Shown one piece after another: positions 18,471 to 28,326 of a stretch of DNA of 64,000 nucleotides; position 1 is the stretch's first letter; every line of letters starts with the position of its first letter. The stretch comes from Paraglaciecola psychrophila 170. GTDB taxonomy: Bacteria; Pseudomonadota; Gammaproteobacteria; Enterobacterales; Alteromonadaceae. The stretch is from positions 2,046,001 to 2,110,000 of the forward strand of contig NC_020514.1 of NCBI RefSeq assembly GCF_000347635.1, read 5' to 3'. The position numbers and the translations under genes were made by a program. The notes beneath the pieces were generated by a model. That model was not told the DNA's origin, searched no databases, and saw only the letters and a list, made by a program, of their open reading frames with translations.

Positions 18471-18974
18471 ATGAAAAATGATGACATAGGTAATGACAGT
18501 ATAAATAAGGAAAAAATCGATTCTTTGCAACTCAAGCAATTTGTTCCATACAGAATGGTTCATTTGGCTGCGAATATAAGTTTGGCATTATCGAAAATTT
18601 ATAAACAAGAATTTGATATCACTGTTCCAGAATGGCGAGTGTTGGCACAACTAGCTGAACAAAAAAAACTCTATTCTAAAAACATTGGGGAAATTACCTC
18701 AATGAATAAATCTAAAGTGTCGCGGGCTGTGAAAGCCTTAGAAAGTAAAGCTTACTTAATGAGGCAAACAGACAAAAATGATAACCGCGCAGCTTATTTA
18801 TCTTTAACTAGTCAAGGCAAGTCGCTGTATCAAAATATTGCACCCAAGGCGCTACAATGGGAAAGGCAATTTACTGGTGTGCTGGATGCGAGTGAACGCA
18901 GAGAGTTAATGAAGATGTTGGATAAGCTAGATAAACAAGTTTTGTTGATTGGTGAAGATTACATCGCAGTCTAA
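18471..18974 (+). CDS. MarR-family transcriptional regulator
   Basis: A 167-aa winged-helix regulator. The HTH region VPEWRVLAQLAEQKKLYSKNIGEITSMNK (about residues 53-82) is followed by recognition helix SKVSRAVKALESKAYLMRQ and wing DKNDNRAAYLSLTSQGKSLY. The acidic N-terminal extension is about 30 residues. It is divergent from hmgA-fahA-maiA, so it probably controls homogentisate catabolism in response to a pathway intermediate. That role is inferred from position. Confidence 0.88.
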   Translation: MKNDDIGNDSINKEKIDSLQLKQFVPYRMVHLAANISLALSKIYKQEFDITVPEWRVLAQLAEQKKLYSKNIGEITSMNKSKVSRAVKALESKAYLMRQTDKNDNRAAYLSLTSQGKSLYQNIAPKALQWERQFTGVLDASERRELMKMLDKLDKQVLLIGEDYIAV

Positions 18975-19095
18975 GTGTATATAAATGCTTAAAAGCAGTT
19001 GTTTTAAGATGTGACCAGAGCAAATTTATCTGCAGTAGCTTACATTCGATCTTACAGTTCTGGGGATAAGCTTCGACCTGATCTGACAGAAACCA

Positions 19096-19242
19096 ATGAG
19101 CGAATTGGATATCTTCGTTAAATTGCCTGTTGGTCTTAATAAACATGTAAAGTATGCCAAAGCGGACGGTAGTGAACGAAAGCTTACTGTGACCCCAAAA
19201 GTACACTCGCGGGGCCTCAAAAAGAGCTTATGTTGCCCCTAA
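19096..19242 (+). CDS. Possible small protein (48 aa)
   Basis: A 48-codon frame beginning MSELDIFVKLPVGLNKHVKY and ending in CCP. Composition is protein-like and Lys-rich. There is no convincing ribosome binding site and no family I recognise. It occupies the 313-bp gap between the MarR gene and the broken hydrolase; an overlapping frame upstream also looks coding-like (KLRPDLTETNERI). It may be part of a decayed gene. Confidence 0.2.
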   Translation: MSELDIFVKLPVGLNKHVKYAKADGSERKLTVTPKVHSRGLKKSLCCP

Positions 19243-19287
19243 AATATATTCTCGATTTATTACCTATTGTCTCAATAAAAAGATGTC

Positions 19288-20774
19288 TTAATTTGATTGT
19301 TCTTTGATTTTTATTAGTTGATTTTTGGCATTGTTATTGTCTGGTTGTAGCGCTAGCACTTTCTTATAAAGCTCAACTGCTTTTTTGCTATCGCCGAGTA
19401 ACCAATAAACTTCGACCAGACTATCATAAGTATTGGCACTGGCAGGAAACAACTGGGTATTGAGGGTAAAAACTCCCATTGCTTGGTCGAATTTTTTCCG
19501 TTCTATTAATTGATATCCCCAGGTATTCAAATCGACCTCAATCAGTTTGATAGCACCTTGGCTTTGCATTTCTTGTGCGACATTAGAAATATTGGCATAG
19601 CCTTGTTTTTCTAAGTGCGCCCACAAAGGTTTAATTGCTACAGGTAAGCCAAAACCATTTTCGGCTTTCATGTCGGTGATATAAAACCCGGCAATTTCAT
19701 CAATAAAAGTTGATGGTAATGAACCAGATAGATTAGTCAGTACCACAATCGATAAATTGTCTTGAGGATAAATAACTAAAGCCGAACGATTGGGCACCAA
19801 GGGGAGCCACCGCAAAGTGTTCCGCACGGATTATTAAAGGCCAACCTAAGGCATACCCATTAACCAGTTGGTTGAACCCCGCAGCATTTCCATCAACTAG
19901 TATGTTGGGTTCCCAAAGTTTTTTAAGACTATCACTTTTATCAAAGAGCTTATTTGTATGAAGTGCGATAATCCATTGAGCTAATTCCTTAGCACTACTT
20001 GTCATGCCCGCAGTGGTGCCTAAAGGTGGCGCAAATTCTGCGCTCAGGTTAGTCAACTGCCCCGTTTTCACATAAGTATAAGCGCGCGCTTGATTGGGTA
20101 CGACCGTTTCAAAATGGGTAAACCAGCGTCGGCGGTTTTTATCATTCCAATCTTATTAAGTTGATTTTTAGTGATAAATTCGGCGAAAGGCATACCGCTC
20201 AACTTGTCAATGATTTTACCCAGCAGAACGTAACCGGTTTGATTGTATTTAAAGCGGGTATCTGGTTTAAATTCCATTGGTTTTTGCTTAACTAACTCCC
20301 ACGCAGTATCAAAATCCTGACTACCTAACAACCCAGCCCAATTACCTAGAATAGCTGGCAAGCCGGATGTATGACTCATTAGTTGTTTAATGGTTAAATC
20401 GCGCCAAACTTCAGGCAAGTCCGTTAAGTATTAAGATATGCCTACATCAATGTTTAGTTTTCCCTGTTCTACCAGTTGCATGATTGCAACGCCGGTAAAC
20501 GCTTTGGTCATTGAGTTAATCGTAAATACAGTTTGTCACTGATAGTGACAGAGTCTTAAATATTCGCCAAACCATAGTTTGCAGCCTTCACAATTTTATT
20601 GTCTCTGACGATAGCCAGTTGCAAGCCGGGAATTCTTCTGTCGTTCATCTGCTCTTTAATATAATCATATATTTCATCTGATTGAACTTGACCGCTCATA
20701 AAGCTCGTTGTTAATGCCAGTAGGCAAATATAGAGAATTTGATTCATATTTTTAGTAAGAGGAATAATGTTCAA
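19288..20774 (-). pseudogene. Class C beta-lactamase-type serine hydrolase with C-terminal TPR, broken
   Basis: One ancestral gene of about 490 codons, now in at least four frames. The start at 20774, or an internal Met, gives a signal peptide (ILYICLLALTTSFMSGQVQ) and the domain start (YDYIKEQMNDRRIPGLQLAI). The catalytic SxxK motif (NSMTKAFTGVAIMQLVEQG) is in another frame near 20480-20515. Then follow LTIKQLMSHTSGLP and the Tyr motif YNQTGY (20068-20418), GTTAGMTSSAKELAQWI (19733-20071), and a C-terminal piece with a TPR (NTYDSLVEVYWLLGDSKKAV). Lesions are single-base shifts near 20560 and 20530, a stop near 20434, and further shifts near 20080 and 19810. Related enzymes are esterases or D-aminopeptidases. 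Confidence 0.82.
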
Positions 20775-21557
20775 GAGAGGGTCCTTGATTAGGTAATTAG
20801 TATCAGTTGGACTGATTACTTGAATTTAGATTAACAAACTAGATGATATCTAATAGGTCGCAGTAACCCAAAGAAAGGTTTAAATCGATTTTAATTTAGT
20901 GACTTTCTGTAGTATCGCTTGGACCTTTATTCCGATAAAGATGTTCGAATCCTTAGCCTTATAAAAATAAGGCTGTCAGTAACACAACAGTAATAACTGA
21001 CGTCGTAGTAAAGTTAATTTTTAATTTGAACAATGCCAAATCTAAACAGGTCGATTTTGCACCGACCTGTCGGGTAGACTGACTGGAGGGGGTGAGCAAA
21101 ACCGGTCATAGATGTTGGTTATGTCTTATGACAAGTTCGCTGAGATAGGGGACAGTGGGGCGATTTTCCTTTTAATGAGAGTATGCACCACTTATACGCT
21201 GAAGGCAGGTATTTAACGGCTAAAATCGAGCGCGCCTCAGATAAGTCTGTTTGAATAAAAGCAGTTATCATCATAAAAAAAGTAATATTCTAAACTGGTT
21301 TGTACAACAGCAGGAGGCGCTTGTTTTAAATCCTGAATTATGTGAAAGTATCTGATTAATAGACGAAAAATAGCTGAATTTGACTCTCTTGAGGATATAA
21401 AAGAGATGCAAATATGGAACATATGAGGCAGGATGTATTTTCATTTTATGAAAAGAGACGTTTAATTCGACTTACTACTATACGCCTCAAAACTCGCGCA
21501 ATAGTAATTATTTATAGTGGAGCTTCCAATGACTCGATTAATAAAAAAGTGTGAAGA
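20775..21557. other. Intergenic stretch with a palindromic operator candidate
   Basis: No gene of convincing quality. ACAGGTCG (21046-21053) and CGACCTGT (21063-21070) form a perfect inverted repeat, with overlapping CCGACCTGTCGG symmetry at 21062-21073. Similar CGACC/GGTCG palindromes serve as TetR-family operators. The rest is AT-rich with no recognisable features; the MFS gene starts at 21558. Confidence 0.4.
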
Positions 21558-23063
21558 ATGAAAGGAAGTATAAAACAACCACACAAGTCAATAAGTCTTG
21601 GGGCAGAGGGCAAAGGCTCAGCTGGTGGCAGCCCAGATACTGGCTATGGCACCACAATTTACAGAAAGTATGTACTGGGCGCTTTGCTTACCGTCTATTT
21701 CTTCAACTTTATTGATCGCACGATTATCAACATACTGACTGAACCGATTAAACAAGCGTTCGGTGTTGAAGATTGGCAAATGGGTCTGCTTGGCGGCCCA
21801 GCTTTTGCTGTTCTCTATACTTTCATTGGTATTCCTATTGCTCGTTTCTCCGAAAAAAATCATCGTGTTTGGATCATCGCAGGATCTGTTGCTCTATGGA
21901 GCCTGATGACAGTGCTTTGCGGTTTTGCCACCAGCTTTGTTGCGCTCTTCATTTTCCGTATCGGTGTTAGCATTGGTGAGGCAGGCTGTTCGCCTCCTGC
22001 TAACTCTATAATCGCCGATTATTTCATTCCGGCAAAACGTTCTACCGCGGTGTCAACCTATGCATTAGGTATTCCGCTCGGCAGCATGGTCGCTTACGCC
22101 TTTGGAGGTTATATTGTTAGCAGCTTGAACGGCGCAGCTGTCGCGGCCATATTGAGCAGTTGGGGCTGGATATGGGCCGCCAATGCTCTAGATTGGCAAA
22201 ATATCGAAGGCTGGCGGATAGCCTTTGTCGTGGTCGGATTGCCAGGCATTATAGTCGCAATGATCTTTAAAAACACCGTCAAAGAACCTCCACGTGGCTA
22301 TACAGACCCTCCGGAGATGCAGGGTAAAGAGCCAGTAAGTTTTGCTGAGGTGCTGAAAATCTTGGCAAAGAAACCTTCCTATTGGCACATCACAATGGGT
22401 GTTACTATCGCGTCATTTGTCAATTATGGAGTCGGTCAATTTTTTGTTTCCTTCCTCATCCGTACGCATGAGATATCAATATTCGATGCCTCGATAAAAT
22501 TCGCGATGGTGTTGGCTGTCATGGCCGCGATCGGTACTTTCATGTCGGGCTATTTGGCTGACCGTTATTCTAAGCGTTACCCAAAAGCATTGGCCTTGAT
22601 ACCGATGGTTGCTCTGCTAAGTTCAACGCCAATGTTCATCATTGGGTACTTGCTTGACTCGCTTCTGGTCGCCATTCCGATTCTGATGGTCGGGACAATG
22701 CTACTTTATACCTTTTTATGCCCACTTTATGCAGTTCCAAGCGGTGTCGTAGATAGCCGAATGCGAGCGACTTCGGTTGCTGTGACTTTGTTCATCGTTA
22801 ATCTGCTTGGTTATGGTCTTGGGCCTCCAATAATCGGAGCACTGTCTACGATTTTAAATTCACATTCCCTTCAAGAATAACCCTTGGTTTACGTTCGAAG
22901 CATCCAGAGCGATTGGTCTGTCATTAGCAGGGCAAACAGCAAGTAACACTGCCAATGGTGAGGGTCTCCAATGGTCGATGATTATATTCAAATGCCTCTA
23001 TATTTGGACGCTTTGCATTTCTATTTGGGAAGTAGGACGCTGCAACGCGATATGGGACGCTGA
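21558..23063 (+). pseudogene. Spinster-type MFS transporter, C-terminally frameshifted
   Basis: The main frame encodes 440 aa with twelve-helix MFS topology: FNFIDRTIINILTEPIKQAF in TM1, DWQMGLLGGPAFAVLYT in TM2, the signature loop around ARFSEKNHR, and GEAGCSPPANSIIADYF. It stops at 22880 just after LGYGLGPPIIGALS. The expected last helix is still readable in other frames: WFTFEASRAIGLSLAGQ with EGLQWSMIIFKCLYIWTLC, then LGSRTLQRDMGR ending at a TGA at 23061. Two single-base shifts (about 22865 and 23020) explain this. The truncated product lacks the last TM segment, so function is doubtful. The substrate is unknown. Confidence 0.8.
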
Positions 23064-23230
23064 TTTAATATGCAAAATAAGTTTGGACATTTTTATGAAT
23101 GACAGATGTCCTTCTTGATAAATAGCTGTCATACGTCATTGCGAGCTCAGCCTAATCTCGGGGGATGACGTATATTTTTTGCCTTCTAAGGAACCGCGTA
23201 TGGCACAAACTTTCCAGTCAAGAGTCGGTT

Positions 23231-24158
23231 AGTGATCATACGACGTGATTCGTTTTAGTTAACCTGAGATCTACTTCAGTGATAACCATAGAGTTCAGCT
23301 CTACTTCAGTTAAATTCAGGCTTGGCTTATTTTCTTTTAAACAATAAGCGACCAATCCCGCGAGTAATTCAGCATAAAGCCATTCATACTCCGAAACCTT
23401 GAGTGTTCGATGTAAGAAATATTCTTAAGTTGGTCGTTTATTGTTTGAATTATATAGCGCCTTGAAAGCATGGCCCTATCCCACAACGATATAGCTTTTG
23501 CTTTCATATTTTTGCGAACGGTTGTGATGAGACTTACACCTTTGTCTAATAAATCTGCTTCCAAAGCTTTACTCAAATAGCCTTTGTCTCCATACAATTT
23601 ATCAGTCAAACCTTCTGCTAATTCACGTACGGGTTGAGTGTCATGCACATTGCCGGTTGTGACTTTCGCAGCAACAATTTCACCGTGATGATTGACGACT
23701 AAGTGGAGCTTGAAACCTTAAAACCAACCCATAGTACCTTTACCTCGTTGAGCGATACCGTTGAAGGTTTTATGTCTAGGTATTCGAATATTATGGCACA
23801 CCTTGATGCTCGTAGAGTCAATGAATTCATGTCCTGTGGGCTTTCTTTTAAGTGATGTGAAGTAGGCACATATGGGCACAATAACTCTAGGCATGACCTC
23901 TATAAATTGTGTGTAACTCAATAAATTTGGAGACGCATTTTTGTAGACAAGAGATACATACCCAAGAGAGTAGTTTTTGAAATCACGGTAATGTGACATA
24001 TGAAAACTGACGACAATCGTCATGATTTCATATGTGGTCATTTGCCCTTCTTTTTGACGTTTTCGCGTACCGTCTTCAAGCAGTTGTTTACGCCATTGAG
24101 GAATAAATACTTTGCAAAAATCATCGACATCACAAAACAGCTCAACTAATTTACTCAT
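23231..24158 (-). pseudogene. IS982 transposase, copy 1, inactivated
   Basis: Start MSKLVELFCDVDDFCKVF at 24158. The DDE domain is recognisable: HEFIDSTSIKVCHNIR (first Asp), KLHLVVNHHGEIVAAKVTTG, TDKLYGDKGYLSKAL (second Asp) and the C-terminal ISYIEHSR. A TAT codon in WFYGF has become TAA at 23718-23720, and a base lost in GFMLNL near 23365 shifts the frame. Two independent lesions make it dead. The other copy retains WFYGF but carries a different stop. Confidence 0.9.
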
Positions 24159-24249
24159 GTTTGTTCCTTTTTTAGATTCATCTCTTTTAGTCGAAAGATC
24201 GGATCTTGGAACAGGCATTTAGTTCAATTTCTTAAACAGGATTCAGGTT
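23261..24249 (-). mobile_element. IS982-family insertion sequence, copy 1
   Basis: A 989-bp element bounded by inverted ends AACCTGA (23261) and TCAGGTT (24243-24249). The same ends bound the second copy at 45741-47712. The transposase on the minus strand is inactivated. No target duplication is evident in the flanks. The boundaries come from where the two copies stop matching. Confidence 0.85.
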
Positions 24250-24425
24250 ACTTTGATTTCTTTAACTACTTACTAATTAAAATCTGCCCCTATAACAGTG
24301 AAAAAACATAGACCACCTATCTCCATGTAATATTGGTTTACAGCAGTAAGCGCGTAATTACCCCCACATATCAATATTAACCGCGCTTCAGCATAATTAT
24401 CTCAGTAAATTAACATGAGGTAATT

Positions 24426-24725
24426 ATGGATATTCAAAAAAACAACACTGGAAAAATGTTTTTGAGTGGCAACAATCTAGTGGTTTGAGCATTGTTCAAT
24501 TTTGTCGCGATAAAAAATAAACATATCAACTTTCTACGCCTGGCGTAACCGCCTTACTCGTCAAACAAAGAAAATCCAGCCGCAACAGATTATCCCGTTC
24601 GTTATTAATGAGCAGTCGTTCTCTCAATCTTCAATGATAAAACTCTCCACACCTACAGGCTACCAAGTAAACTTCGACTCGACGCTAGCGCCCCAAGCGT
24701 TAGCGCAATTGTTGAAACTACTTTG
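24426..24725 (+). pseudogene. tnpA: IS66 accessory protein TnpA, degraded
   Basis: ATG at 24426 starts MDIQKN. After shifts and stops, the segments FEWQQSSGLSIVQFCRD, STFYAWRNRLTRQTK and PTGYQVNFDS are readable. This is the small helix-turn-helix TnpA of IS66. A stop (TGA near 24486) and a TAA near 24520 interrupt it. Confidence 0.65.
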
Positions 24726-25117
24726 ATGCAGTACCACAACAAGTCTATTTGGTCACGGGCTTTACCGACATCAGAAAATCAATCAATGGGCTCAGTATTA
24801 TTGTCAGCGATATCTTGTCACTTGATCCATTGAGTCAGGCATGGTTTGTTTTTTATAATAAGCAGCGCGATAAATTAAAAATACTATTTTGGGATACAAA
24901 TGGTTTCTGGCTCTATTGTCGTCGCCTTGAGCAAGGCCGTTTCCGGTGGCCTAAATCTGCTGCAGCACATACCGCCATAAGCATTGAACAAAAACAACTG
25001 GTGCGCCTGCAAGTACAGATTGATACCTTGCAGGCTGAGAAACAAGCTTGGGTAGAAGATAAAATGGAAATGCAAACCCGCATTGACCATTTACTTGCCG
25101 AGCTAAAATTAAGTTAG
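24726..25117 (+). pseudogene. tnpB: IS66 TnpB remnant fused to TnpC N-terminal piece
   Basis: The frame reads VYLVTGFTDIRKSINGLS and then DKLKILFWDTNGFWLYCRRL, the hallmark TnpB motifs. After RFRWP it passes directly into a coiled-coil segment (QVQIDTLQAEKQAWVEDK and IDHLLAELKLS) that belongs to the N-terminus of TnpC. The TnpB C-terminus and TnpC start have been removed by a deletion that happened to keep frame. It ends at TAG 25115. Confidence 0.7.
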
Positions 25118-26348
25118 TCACAAAAATACGGTAAGAAAAGTGAAAAGGCACCGCGCGGTACCTCTAACGAAGCCGAGCAGCATCAATCCAGTGAGCCACC
25201 TCAACATCATAAGAAAGGTAAACAGGTACTAGCTTCACGCTTTGAGCGTGTAGAAGCTGCGAGCACGAAAAGCTTAGCAGTAAAATCATTACCGCTCCCA
25301 AACCAGCACAACCTATTCCTGGCAGTATCGCCAGTCCTGAGGCGATAGCTGCGGTAGCTGCGGTAGTGACTGCGAAATACTGCGATGCACTGCCACTTTA
25401 TCGACAAGTTGATATTTTTAAACGTTGTGGCTGACGTTTATCACGCAGCACCTTAGCGAACTGGTGTATTAATGCGGGAGATATTATCCAACCCTTGGTT
25501 GAAGCTATGCGGCTTCATTTGCTTAAGGAGCATAGCCTATGCGCGGATGAAACCCATGTGCAAGTGTTAGATGAAGGGAAATCACCGAGGAGTAAGTCAT
25601 ATATGTGGGTGTATCGCGGTCATGAAAACAGCCAACAACCGGTGGTCATTTATGACTATCAAGCAGGTCGAAGTCGCGCTTGCGCCCAAGCATTTTTAGC
25701 GGTGTATCAAGGCTATCTATAATGCGATGGTTACAGTGTTTATGACGGTATTGAAGACATCACGCCTGTGGGTTGTTGGGCCCATGCCAGACGGAAATAT
25801 AATAACGCCTTAAAAGCCGAATCAAAAAGTAAAGGCCGTGCCCATAAGGCGATTAGCTTCATTAGCAAATTATATAAACTGGAAACGCAAGCTAAAAATA
25901 AAAAACTCTCGTCAGATGAGCGTTACCAACTCAGGCAGAAAAAAGCGCTGTCAATTTTAACCAAATTTAAAACATGGCTTGATGAGGTGCAAGATAAAGT
26001 CACAACGGGTAGCTATATTGGTAAAGCCATCAGCTACAATATCAACCAATGGCATAAATTAATTCGGTATGTTGAAGATGGACACTTGGGGATTGATAAT
26101 AATATAACCGAACGAGATATTAGGCCATTTACGACAAGTCGAAAAATTGGTTATTCTCAAAATCAGTCAACAGGGCTAAGGCAAGCGCAATACTTTATAG
26201 TATCGTGATGACATGTCGGGCCAATGACATCAGTCCTTATTATTACATCCAACATCTATTTAAAGCATTGCCTAATCGCCAGCATATTGATGATGACTTT
26301 ACCGAGCTAATGCCTTGGAATGTGCAGCTAGACTTCGATTATAGCTAA
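25118..26348 (+). pseudogene. tnpC: IS66 transposase TnpC, broken
   Basis: The transposase reads through several frames and stops. IPGSIASPEAIAAVAAVVTAKYCDALPLYRQ lies around 25310-25420 and CADETHVQVLDEGK (catalytic Asp) in 25495-25722. After a stop at 25720-25722, GYSVYDGI and CWAHARRKYNNAL follow (25768 on), then HLGIDNNITERDIRPFTTSRK with the catalytic Glu. The C-terminal cap is NRQHIDDDFTELMPWN, ending near 26348. At least four lesions are present. Confidence 0.85.
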
Positions 26349-26429
26349 GCGCACTGCTTAATTGCGCGTTTACTTAAAGCAGGTAAAAAATAGGAAAAGT
26401 GTCTTCACTATGATTATGAAGGGATTAAC

Positions 26430-26640
26430 TTGATACGACCAACCCAAGAACTGAGATTTTATAAAGTTCTTTTACTAGGGTCATGAGAGAGGCGCTCTTA
26501 CCGCCAAAATTTTTCTGCCACTCTTAGAAAATGACGCTACACAGACTATGTTTGCTGCAAAGCTCAGGGACAATTAAGCCGGCCTCAGCTTGTTTTAAAA
26601 TCTCCATAATTTGTCTGTCTGAATATCGTGATGTTTTCAT
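26430..26640 (-). pseudogene. IS3-family OrfA fragment
   Basis: From ATG 26640 the minus strand reads MKTSRYSDRQIMEILKQAEA and VPELCSKHSL, the HTH of IS3 OrfA. A TAA at 26526-26528 stands where a Tyr is expected, then EWQKNFGGKSASLMTLVKEL follows. The similarity ends there; no OrfB or terminal repeats were found. It abuts the right end of the IS66 element. Confidence 0.65.
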
Positions 26641-26787
26641 GCAGAATCTCTTTCGTAAAGTTTAAAAGAATTTTCCACTTTTAACCTCAACTAATATACG
26701 CATAAACAATGCGCTTAAAAAACGTAGTTTATGTCTAATTGAGTTTATCTAAAACTGTTTCACTTCCTTCCCCTTAGATTTTTCGTT

Positions 26788-26804
26788 ATGAGAATATTTC
26801 TCAT
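26788..26804. promoter_or_regulatory. Palindrome ATGAGAA-TAT-TTCTCAT
   Basis: Perfect 7-bp arms around a 3-bp centre. It matches the Fur core pattern TGATAAT-N-ATTATCA in 11 of 14 positions, so it could be a divergent Fur site or another dimer operator. It lies 383 bp before the ice-binding gene in an otherwise AT-rich stretch (26641-27186). Confidence 0.35.
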
Positions 26805-26989
26805 TTTGCATTTTTAAAATGAAAATAACAAATGTAATCCTTACTTTAATTTATAATAACCCTATTAATAACAATGGCTTAGTGTGCGTTTTTAAGTTGG
26901 CACAAGATACGCAATGTATCTGCCATATAGACTTTAGAGAGACAAAATCGCTTTAGGTAAACCAAAATTAGCAGTGATTAGATATTGAT

Positions 26990-27118
26990 ATGTCAGGTCA
27001 ACCATTTTTACTTTATACAAGAAGTTTTGTTGTCGATGGTATCGAGCCTCAACGTTACTTAGACACAGAATTTAACCCGCTGATTAGCGCCTGTTTATTA
27101 CTTGAATGCCGACATTAG
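26990..27118 (+). CDS. Possible small protein or gene relic (42 aa)
   Basis: The frame MSGQPFLLYTRSFVVDGIEP... ends LLLECRH at TAG 27118. It has normal-looking protein composition but no clear ribosome binding site and no family I recognise. It lies just upstream of the ice-binding gene and may be a relic of a former neighbour. Confidence 0.25.
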   Translation: MSGQPFLLYTRSFVVDGIEPQRYLDTEFNPLISACLLLECRH

Positions 27119-27186
27119 GATTAGATAGTTGGTAACAATATCAACGGAATTATTAATAACGCTTATATTTCAATGCAGGAAGTATC

Positions 27187-28326
27187 GTGAACAGTAAATT
27201 AACAACTTTATTTTTAGGAAGCATATTATTGTTTATCTCAACAGGGTCTAAAGCAAGCTTATTGCTTGGTCCTGATTTGGTAGGTTATTCTGCTGTAGCT
27301 GGAGCGGCACTCAATATATCAGCAGACTCAAACGTAACAGATGATGTTGGAGCGTTAGCGGCGATTGGTATAGGTGCTCGCACTGATACCGCTAACATAT
27401 ATTCTGCCACTGGTGCTGTTGGAACAGGTGATGGGGGGAACGCCGAAAATATATATGCTGGCGCTGCCGTAAGCATCGCGGCCAATGCCAATGTTAAAAA
27501 CATATATGCGCTAGCGGCGGTTACATTAGGGGCTTCTGGTTCGGCTGAAAACATATATGCTGGCGCAGCTATCACTCTGGGTGGGCTTTCGAGTTCACTC
27601 GACGTTTATGCCGCAGCTGCTATCACTGGAGGTGGGGCAACCAGTCAAACTGCTTATACTAATACTTCTATTGCTATTGATTTATATAAAGAAACGTTTG
27701 ACATCGACGCGGCTTTAGAGCAATTAACGAGTGCCCAAGAATCCTTATTTAGCCTCGAAGAGGATTTTAATATGGATGTAGGTTACACAAGTCATATCTT
27801 TGAACCTGGAGTCTGGAAAGGAACCGCTGTGACTATAGCCGCAAACTCAACCATACAGTTTGATGGGATGGGTGAAGAAAATCCTATTTGGGTTTTTAAT
27901 CTTGATGCTGCCTTAGTTATTGGTGCGGCAACGCAATTCGAAATAATTCGAGCTGGCGAAGATGCAAGTGTTATCTGGAATTTAGGTGGGTCGCTGAGTC
28001 TAGGTGCAGGTACTTCTTTCATGGGGACGGCTTTTATATCAGGAGCTGTAGCTGGTGCTACATCAGAAGTGAGTTGCGGAAACTTATTTACGTCGACTGC
28101 CATCGGCATAGGCTCCATGATATCTACTAATTGCCTCGCCACAGATACATGGACGGGCTCAATTAATGGGTTCGCATATGGCATTGATATTACTGGCGGG
28201 ATTATTTCAAATAAGTCATTATCAGAAAAATCTGAGGCTGTATTAGTATCTGAACCACCTACAGGTTTAATCATTTATAGTGTTGCTTTAATATTTTTTG
28301 CCGGTAACTTAAAACGTCAATCGTGA
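27187..28326 (+). CDS. DUF3494 ice-binding protein with PEP-CTERM-like tail
   Basis: A 379-aa secreted protein. GTG at 27187 has AGGAAG just upstream and starts a signal peptide (TTLFLGSILLFISTGSKAS). The C-terminal two thirds match the DUF3494 ice-binding fold (FNMDVGYTSHIFEPGVW, NSTIQFDG, NPIWVFNLDAALVIGAATQF, NLGGSLSLGAGTSFMGTAF, TGSINGFAYGIDITGG). Residues 70-141 hold five units of about 17 residues, each starting N/D-(I/V)-Y and followed by a small-residue strand (AGAAVSIAAN, ALAAVTLGAS). These look like extra solenoid coils. The end has an EP..G motif, a hydrophobic helix and KRQS, like a PEP-CTERM sorting tail. Ice binding is known for the family; activity here is inferred. Confidence 0.85.
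   Translation: MNSKLTTLFLGSILLFISTGSKASLLLGPDLVGYSAVAGAALNISADSNVTDDVGALAAIGIGARTDTANIYSATGAVGTGDGGNAENIYAGAAVSIAANANVKNIYALAAVTLGASGSAENIYAGAAITLGGLSSSLDVYAAAAITGGGATSQTAYTNTSIAIDLYKETFDIDAALEQLTSAQESLFSLEEDFNMDVGYTSHIFEPGVWKGTAVTIAANSTIQFDGMGEENPIWVFNLDAALVIGAATQFEIIRAGEDASVIWNLGGSLSLGAGTSFMGTAFISGAVAGATSEVSCGNLFTSTAIGIGSMISTNCLATDTWTGSINGFAYGIDITGGIISNKSLSEKSEAVLVSEPPTGLIIYSVALIFFAGNLKRQS

Larger units (their letters stand above)
24346..26373 (+). mobile_element. IS66-family element, internally deleted
   Basis: 2028 bp, against about 2.5 kb for intact IS66 elements. The left end starts GTAAGCGCGTAATTA (24346); the right end on the minus strand starts GTAAACGCGCAATTA (26373). These are typical IS66 termini. 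Flanking octamers TTACAGCA (24338-24345) and TTAAAGCA (26374-26381) match in 7 of 8 bases, an aged version of the 8-bp target duplication of IS66. The size deficit comes from loss of the tnpB 3' part and tnpC 5' part. Confidence 0.82.

Noticed and set aside
19026..19220. Antisense frames between the MarR gene and the broken hydrolase
   Set aside because: Unsupported composition and no motif; the plus-strand 48-aa frame is slightly better but still weak.
23230..24260. Target site duplication for IS982 copy 1
   Set aside because: Flanking bases do not form a convincing direct repeat on either side; the boundaries rest on comparison of the two copies.
27394..27615. The 51-bp periodic DNA as a possible CRISPR or minisatellite array
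   Set aside because: The period encodes a 17-residue protein repeat in frame, units are diverged at third positions, and no spacers exist.
27285..28274. Antisense open frames across the ice-binding gene
   Set aside because: They mirror the Ala/Gly-rich repeats of the sense protein; no start context and no domain.
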